NCBI GenBank assembly: GCA_963649295.1
Contig: CAVJHK010000056.1
Span: 1-11,462 of the forward strand
Length of the DNA stretch: 11,462 bases
From: RGIG3528 sp963649295
GTDB taxonomy: Bacteria > Bacillota > Clostridia > Lachnospirales > Lachnospiraceae
Direction: 5' to 3'
The notes under the pieces are model-generated. The model searched no databases. It had not been told where the DNA came from and saw nothing but the letters and a program-made list of their open reading frames with translations. Positions 8,404 through 11,462 of this stretch are shown here, one piece after another. Both the position numbers and the translations under genes were made by a program. Every line of letters begins with the position of its first letter. Position 1 is the first letter of the stretch.

Positions 8404-8432
8404 AATATACTACAAAATACGTAAAAATAAAA
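8404..8432 (-). promoter_or_regulatory. Weak candidate promoter for yloU-fakA
   Basis: A TATATT -10 (complement of 8404-8409) lies 37 nt before the yloU start. A poor -35 (TTTTAT, complement of 8427-8432) is 17 nt further upstream. A promoter is expected here because the rpmB terminator closes the upstream unit, but the -35 matches consensus badly. Either an activator or a different start point could be involved. Confidence 0.35.
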
Positions 8433-8456
8433 CCCTTTTTACGGAAACTCGTAAAA
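8420..8456. repeat. Three copies of CGTAAAA/TTTTACG in alternating orientation (possible operator)
   Basis: The heptamer occurs as CGTAAAA (8420-8426), TTTTACG (8437-8443) and CGTAAAA (8450-8456). The last two form a perfect 7-6-7 inverted repeat. The first two form an 8-bp repeat (CGTAAAAA/TTTTTACG) with an 8-nt spacer. The cluster covers the -35 side of the candidate yloU promoter. It may be an operator for an unidentified regulator or a mutually exclusive hairpin pair. The AT-rich context makes chance more likely. Confidence 0.4.
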
Positions 8457-8487
8457 TCTTTTGTTTTTCATGAAAAAAGTAAAAGAA

Positions 8488-8512
8488 AAAGGACGTCAAA
8501 CCGACGTCCTTT
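8488..8512 (-). terminator. Intrinsic terminator after rpmB
   Basis: A perfect 10-bp inverted repeat, AAAGGACGTC (8488-8497) and GACGTCCTTT (8503-8512), surrounds a 5-nt loop. It lies 14 nt past the rpmB stop. On the minus strand the stem is followed by a T-rich run (complement of 8481-8490). This fits termination of the rpsO-rpmB transcript. Confidence 0.9.
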
Positions 8513-8526
8513 ATAAGCGTACAGAA

Positions 8527-8724
8527 TTAAGCGCGCTCTACTTTGCCCGATCTTAAGCAGGAAGTGCATACATACATCTTCTTATTGCCCTTGTCTGTTT
8601 TCACGCGAACCGACTTCACGTTAGACTTCCACATCTTATTCTCTCTGGCAGATACATGGCTTCTGGAGAAGCTGAGCTGCTTTCCGAAAAGACCACCTTT
8701 GTTGCAAATTGCACATTTAGCCAT
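8527..8724 (-). CDS. rpmB: 50S ribosomal protein L28
   Basis: The 65-residue product begins MAKCAICNKGGLFGKQLSFSR-type, which is characteristic of bacterial L28, and ends near the usual length for Bacillota (about 62-65). It is the zinc-ribbon (C+) form, with cysteine pairs Cys4/Cys7 and Cys53/Cys56. The SHVSARENKMWKSNV segment (22-36) matches the family core. A strong SD (AGGAGGT) lies just before the ATG at 8724. It follows rpsO by 32 nt with no terminator between, so the two are probably one transcript, ended by the hairpin at 8488-8512. The yloU gene that follows shares the strand, whereas in Bacillus subtilis rpmB is divergent from yloU. Confidence 0.97.
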   Translation of the reverse strand: MAKCAICNKGGLFGKQLSFSRSHVSARENKMWKSNVKSVRVKTDKGNKKMYVCTSCLRSGKVERA

Positions 8725-8756
8725 GATATTTACCTCCTATGGTCACAAGTTTAAAA

Positions 8757-9023
8757 TTACTTTCTGAGTCCAAGCTTCTCGATCAATGCACGATAGCCTT
8801 CAAGATCCGTCTTCTTGAGATATTCAAGCAAGCCGCGTCTCTGTCCTACCATCTTCAAAAGACCTCTTCTTGAATGATGATCCTTTAAATTGTTCTGAAG
8901 ATGAGCAGTAAGCTCGTTGATTCTCTCAGTAAGAAGTGCGATCTGAACCTCGGGTGAACCTGTGTCATTGGGGGTTCTGCCGTATGCGGCAATGATTTCT
9001 GCCTTCTTTTCCTTTGTAATCAT
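8757..9023 (-). CDS. rpsO: 30S ribosomal protein S15
   Basis: S15 is a primary 16S rRNA-binding protein that organises the platform of the 30S subunit. The 88-residue product, counted from the ATG at 9023, has the family landmarks TGSPEVQIALLTERINELT (21-39), LKDHHSRRGLL (46-56) and QRRGLLEYLK (61-70), with normal length. The frame also opens at a TTG at 9041. That start is rejected because it would place the SD (AGGAGG, complement of 9031-9036) inside the coding region, whereas the ATG lies 7 nt after it. The gene has its own strong promoter and a folded leader of about 100 nt. It is followed by rpmB rather than by pnp, the more usual neighbour. Confidence 0.98.
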   Translation of the reverse strand: MITKEKKAEIIAAYGRTPNDTGSPEVQIALLTERINELTAHLQNNLKDHHSRRGLLKMVGQRRGLLEYLKKTDLEGYRALIEKLGLRK

Positions 9024-9129
9024 GATTTTTCCTCCTATCAAACTGTATTTGCCAAAGGCGAAAGAAGCGGTCGGAGTTTAGTCCGTCTTCTGAGCCTTGG
9101 TCACATAAAGTCTGCCTTACACAGACTTT
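9024..9129 (-). promoter_or_regulatory. Folded 5' leader of rpsO, probable S15 autoregulatory RNA
   Basis: From the predicted start site to the ATG the transcript can form two structures. The first is a perfect 8-bp hairpin at the 5' end (9122-9129 with 9107-9114, 7-nt loop). The second is a nested stem with three blocks: 9094-9100 with 9052-9059 (one bulge), 9087-9090 with 9064-9067, and 9082-9085 with 9072-9075, closed by a 6-nt loop. S15 is known to repress its own mRNA through leader structures in several bacteria, including Bacillota. Direct binding here is inferred. The SD (9031-9036) lies just outside the stem. Confidence 0.6.
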
Positions 9130-9132
9130 GGA

Positions 9133-9161
9133 AGTATACCACATAATTTTTTGATTGTAAA
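9133..9161 (-). promoter_or_regulatory. Sigma-A-type promoter of rpsO-rpmB
   Basis: The -35 TTTACA (complement of 9156-9161) and -10 TATACT (complement of 9133-9138) have an ideal 17-nt spacer and match consensus at 5/6 positions each. The start site would be near 9126, at the first hairpin of the leader. The promoter begins about 30 nt past the stop of the DUF1015 gene. I see no GC-rich terminator between them. Confidence 0.85.
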
Positions 9162-9191
9162 TATATTTTTTTGATGCGATACAATTATTTC

Positions 9192-10436
9192 TTAGAATTT
9201 ATGCATAAAAAGCCCCGACCTTAATTTGGGTTCAAACCAGGTTGATTTGGGAGGCATAAGAAGCCCGGAATCGGCGACAAGAAACAGCTCGCCGATTGAT
9301 GTCGGATACATGGAAAAAGCAATCTTCATATCTTTTTTACAACGTTTCTCAAGCTCTGTAAGACCTCTTATTCCTCCGACAAAATCAATACGCTTGTCGG
9401 TTTTGGGATCTTTTATCCCAAGAATCTCATCAAGGACGTTTTCCTGTAAAACGGAAACATCAAGGCTTTTAACCGGATCCGTCATATCACAAATGTTTTC
9501 TTTGGCATTTAATACATACCAGTTATCCGAAAGATACATTCCGAATTCAAGTTTTTTTGCAGGGCTAACCGGAATATCGCTTTTTGAAATATCAAACTTT
9601 TTGCTTAATCTATCAAGGAATTCCTTTTCCGATAAATCGTTTAGGTCATGCACGACTCTGTTATACGGCATTATCATAAGTTCGGAATCCGGAAACAAAA
9701 CAGACAAAAAGAAATTGTATTCGGCATTTTTGTTTTCGATTCCTTTTTGCTTATCCTCTTCCCTTTTTTTGAGACCCACGTTTACGGCAGAAGCCGCCCT
9801 GTGATGTCCGTCAGCGATATAAACATTCGGAATTAAATTAAATCTCTCTCGGATTTTTGATATATATTCATCATTATCGATAACCCAGACTCTGTGCGTG
9901 ATATTGTCATCCGACGTAAATGAGACTTTTGGCGAATTTACCTTTACTTTTTCCGTAACCGCACGGATTTCTTCATCTTCTCTGTAAGCAAGGAAAATCG
10001 GACCCGTCTGAGCAGACAAAGTATAAACATGATTTATTCTGTCAATTTCTTTTTCCTTTCTTGTATTCTCGTGCTTTTTAATTACACCGTTTAAGTAATC
10101 GTCAATAGCCGCACATGCCACAATTCCGGTCTGGGTGCGCGAATCCATCGTAAGCTCATAAATATAATAACATGCCTTTTTGTCGGTCAAATAAATTCCG
10201 TCTTCGATATTTTTGTTAAACATTTCTGCGGCACGTGCATAGACTTCCGGAGCATACATATCATAATTTTTAGGAAATTGGGTCTCAGGTCTATCGATAT
10301 TTAAAAAAGAAAGTGGGTTTTTTAAAGCTGCTGTACGCGCTTCCTCTCTCAAATAAACATCATAAGGAAGTGCCGCAACACGGGATGCCAAAGAATCCAA
10401 AGGTCTTATTGCATTAAAAGGTCTTATGTTTGCCAT
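9192..10436 (-). CDS. DUF1015 family protein (possible free-serine kinase, unproven)
   Basis: The 414-residue product is a complete member of DUF1015, a family of about 400-430 residues. Visible family hallmarks are the opening IRPFNAIRPL, LPYDVY (23-28), KHENTRKEKEIDR (121-133), ADGHHRAAS (208-216) and the C-terminal PPKSTWFEPKLRSGL (395-409). The DGHHR and KHE motifs look like catalytic or metal/nucleotide sites. There is no signal peptide or membrane span, so it should be cytosolic. In many Clostridia this family is encoded beside serA/serC, which has led to the idea of a role in serine metabolism, possibly as a serine kinase. That context is absent here, so the function stays open. The ATG at 10436 has an AAAGGA-type SD 6 nt upstream. 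The gene stands alone: folT is 228 nt upstream, and the rpsO promoter begins just after it. I found no convincing promoter of its own. Confidence 0.9.
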   Translation of the reverse strand: MANIRPFNAIRPLDSLASRVAALPYDVYLREEARTAALKNPLSFLNIDRPETQFPKNYDMYAPEVYARAAEMFNKNIEDGIYLTDKKACYYIYELTMDSRTQTGIVACAAIDDYLNGVIKKHENTRKEKEIDRINHVYTLSAQTGPIFLAYREDEEIRAVTEKVKVNSPKVSFTSDDNITHRVWVIDNDEYISKIRERFNLIPNVYIADGHHRAASAVNVGLKKREEDKQKGIENKNAEYNFFLSVLFPDSELMIMPYNRVVHDLNDLSEKEFLDRLSKKFDISKSDIPVSPAKKLEFGMYLSDNWYVLNAKENICDMTDPVKSLDVSVLQENVLDEILGIKDPKTDKRIDFVGGIRGLTELEKRCKKDMKIAFSMYPTSIGELFLVADSGLLMPPKSTWFEPKLRSGLFMHKF

Positions 10437-10516
10437 ATTTTTTCCTTTCGTTGTAACATACTTTTTTCATTTTATGAACACATTTAATACACATTTTTCT
10501 TTTATCATATGTGCGT

Positions 10517-10572
10517 CGGGTTGACAAAGCCCGGCAGGAAAGAAAGCCAACCCCCTAAAGGCTTTTCTTCCT
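10517..10572. repeat. Structured intergenic RNA/DNA element with pseudoknot potential
   Basis: The arms 10536-10548 and 10560-10572 pair over 13 positions with two adjacent mismatches, leaving an 11-nt loop that holds a run of five C (plus strand; five G on the minus strand). A segment of this hairpin (10548-10553, CAACCC) is complementary to 10518-10523 (GGGTTG) just outside it, which would give an H-type pseudoknot. A small alternative hairpin (10517-10520 with 10530-10533) competes. On the minus strand this would lie 80-136 nt before the DUF1015 start. Strand and function are unknown, and I do not recognise a riboswitch class. Confidence 0.45.
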
Positions 10573-10610
10573 CACTTATTTATTTTTTATATTTTTTCAT
10601 AACTCCCCAT

Positions 10611-10653
10611 AAGTATAAGGCAGCCAGACAATGACTGCCTTATACTTTTTTTA
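10611..10653 (+). terminator. Perfect 13-bp hairpin with plus-strand T-tract
   Basis: AAGTATAAGGCAG (10611-10623) and CTGCCTTATACTT (10635-10647) are exact complements around an 11-nt loop. Seven T in a row end the element on the plus strand, whereas the minus-strand exit reads ATGGGG with no T-run. As an intrinsic terminator it therefore faces plus-strand transcription, although no plus-strand gene is visible. On the minus strand it starts 17 nt past the folT stop and may still serve as an mRNA 3' stem. Confidence 0.6.
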
Positions 10654-10664
10654 TGACAAACAAA

Positions 10665-11207
10665 TCACTCGTTTTCCATTATCTGCATAACCACTTTTTT
10701 TAGATATACCAAAAATTTTTTTCTTGTAAAAACCAAAAAGAGTGTTTCAATAACAAATAATGTAACACATTGCGCAAGTCGTGTGAGAAGTGTCTCCAAA
10801 GTATACGGTATACCTCCGAAAACAAAAAGAGAAATTGTTGTAATAACAAAGCCTCCGACAAATTGATCAAGCATGCATGCAAAAATTATTCTTTTGCACG
10901 ATTGTTTGTTATACAGCAAAAGTCCGAAGCATATGCCTTTGAACATCGATGCAAACGTAATTCCGATATTTATCGGATAACCCTTGTAAAAGCACCCGAA
11001 AATATCTGAAAGAATCCCTATTATTCCGGCATAAACAGGTCCGAGGCAGGCTCCCGAAACCGCACGCGGAACAAATGTAAAGCTTATCCTTGTAAATGCG
11101 GTATCTACCGAAAGCATTCTTTCAAATATAAATTCGAGTGCAACCATAAGCCCGCATATGACAATAATCTTTATATTAATTTTTGGCATAAATTTACCGG
11201 TATTCAT
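10665..11207 (-). CDS. folT: Folate-type ECF transporter S component (FolT family)
   Basis: ECF S components are small membrane proteins that bind a vitamin and work with a shared EcfT-EcfA-EcfA' energising module. This 180-residue protein has about six hydrophobic spans. It carries the FolT-type stretch RISFTFVPRAVSGACLGPVY (40-59) followed by GIIGILSDIFG (61-71), then GITFASMFKGICFGLLLY (82-99) and a late RLAQCVTLFVIETL (143-156). Length and motif order fit the folate S components of Clostridia. The substrate is assigned by family resemblance only. A related S component for another vitamin is possible. The ATG at 11207 has an AAAAGGA SD 7 nt upstream and lies 14 nt after the lepB stop, so the two are likely cotranscribed. 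No EcfA/EcfT genes are in the window, as expected for a group II system. No tetrahydrofolate riboswitch is visible in the short lepB-folT gap. Confidence 0.82.
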   Translation of the reverse strand: MNTGKFMPKINIKIIVICGLMVALEFIFERMLSVDTAFTRISFTFVPRAVSGACLGPVYAGIIGILSDIFGCFYKGYPINIGITFASMFKGICFGLLLYNKQSCKRIIFACMLDQFVGGFVITTISLFVFGGIPYTLETLLTRLAQCVTLFVIETLFLVFTRKKFLVYLKKVVMQIMENE

Positions 11208-11221
11208 TTATATTTCCTTTT

Positions 11222-11462
11222 CTAAAGATTATATTCCGGTCTTTTGTATATTTTGAAAGAAGGATAAAACCTGAAAATAACTTTTGCCGTAATATCTGAT
11301 TTTTGTACATATTGATTTTCCCAAAGTCTTGCATCTTTGGAGTAATTTCTGTTGTCTCCGAGCAAAAAAAAGCAATCATCCGGAACCGTATACGGTCCAT
11401 ATGTGCCTGTCATCGTTTCATAAAGATAATCTTCATTCAGCATAATACCATCGATATAAACC
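11222..11462 (-). CDS. lepB: Signal peptidase I, C-terminal part (5' end beyond the window)
   Basis: The frame is open to the window edge and shows the last 79 residues of a type I signal peptidase, the membrane serine protease that removes signal peptides from secreted proteins. The visible part begins VYIDGIMLNEDYLYE and contains the hallmark box E, FFLLGDNRNYSKDARLW, followed by VQKSDITAKVIFRFYPSFKI, the usual end of the family. The catalytic Ser and Lys lie in the missing N-terminal part, so activity cannot be judged. An in-frame ATG at 11443 is internal and not the start, because the family sequence continues upstream of it. It ends in TAG 14 nt before folT. Confidence 0.93.
   Translation of the reverse strand, partial: VYIDGIMLNEDYLYETMTGTYGPYTVPDDCFFLLGDNRNYSKDARLWENQYVQKSDITAKVIFRFYPSFKIYKRPEYNL

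Larger units (their letters stand above)
10437..10664. other. Gene-free stretch between folT and the DUF1015 gene
   Basis: No coding frame with a credible start and SD is present in these 228 nt. The half near the DUF1015 gene (10437-10510) is AT-rich, and I could not settle on a promoter there. A plus-strand TTGACA (10521-10526) has no matching -10. The rest holds the two inverted repeats listed separately, with a T-rich spacer between them at 10573-10600. Confidence 0.7.

Noticed and set aside
8005..8424. Plus-strand open frame of 139 codons
   Set aside because: It is antisense to yloU, whose family identity and SD are clear. No ribosome binding site or recognisable domain supports the plus-strand frame.
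9226..9804. Long open frame on the plus strand (192 codons)
   Set aside because: It lies entirely antisense to the DUF1015 gene, has no SD, and its product (rich in Ser, Phe and Leu) reads like the reverse of a coding frame.
10521..10526. Consensus -35 box TTGACA on the plus strand
   Set aside because: The position 17 nt downstream reads AAGCCA, and no -10-like hexamer lies at 16-18 nt. It also forms part of the inverted repeat structure.
11208..11221. Possible tetrahydrofolate riboswitch before folT
   Set aside because: Only 14 nt separate lepB and folT, too short for any riboswitch, and no such motif was recognised in the visible lepB end.

Overview
The window looks like part of a low-GC Gram-positive chromosome, most likely a member of the Clostridia (Bacillota). 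The grounds are AT-rich DNA, strong AGGAGG-type ribosome binding sites, sigma-A-like promoters, a zinc-ribbon form of ribosomal protein L28, and the cluster rpmB / Asp23-family yloU / fakA / recG, which resembles the rpmB-yloU-yloV...recG region of Bacillus subtilis. The species cannot be named from this sequence. All eleven recognised genes lie on the minus strand, so transcription runs from high to low coordinates. There are no tRNA or rRNA genes, CRISPR arrays or insertion sequences.

In the order of transcription: (1) 11462-10665 holds the 3' end of a signal peptidase I gene (lepB), followed 14 nt later by a folate-type ECF transporter S component (folT). (2) 10664-10437 is a 228-nt gene-free stretch with two strong inverted repeats. 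One is a perfect 13-bp hairpin whose T-tract points toward plus-strand transcription. The other is an imperfect hairpin whose loop could pair with a flanking segment (possible pseudoknot). (3) 10436-9192 encodes a complete DUF1015 protein. (4) 9161-8488 is a ribosomal-protein unit: a near-consensus promoter, a roughly 100-nt folded leader, rpsO, rpmB and an intrinsic terminator. (5) 8456-6226 is an envelope/lipid unit: yloU (Asp23 family), fakA (fatty acid kinase) and an intrinsic terminator. (6) 6153-1 starts with a strong promoter, then recG, a 559-residue CbbX/SpoVK-type AAA+ ATPase, a polyprenyl-phosphate glycosyltransferase, and a large polytopic GT-C-like glycosyltransferase that runs off the left edge.

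In unit 6, the last three genes are tightly packed. The AAA+ and GT2 genes overlap by 4-7 nt, and the GT2 and GT-C genes are 7 nt apart. The GT2 enzyme probably charges a polyprenyl-phosphate carrier with a sugar on the cytoplasmic side, and the GT-C-like enzyme could use such a lipid-linked sugar on the outer side. Why an AAA+ ATPase is coupled to this pair is not evident from the sequence and is one of the more interesting points here.

Most of the window is ordinary housekeeping DNA. The items that deserve a second look are the structured intergenic region at 10510-10653, the rpsO leader, the repeated TTTTACG/CGTAAAA elements upstream of yloU, and the AAA+/glycosyltransferase module. I see no convincing evidence of a wholly new defence or mobile system.
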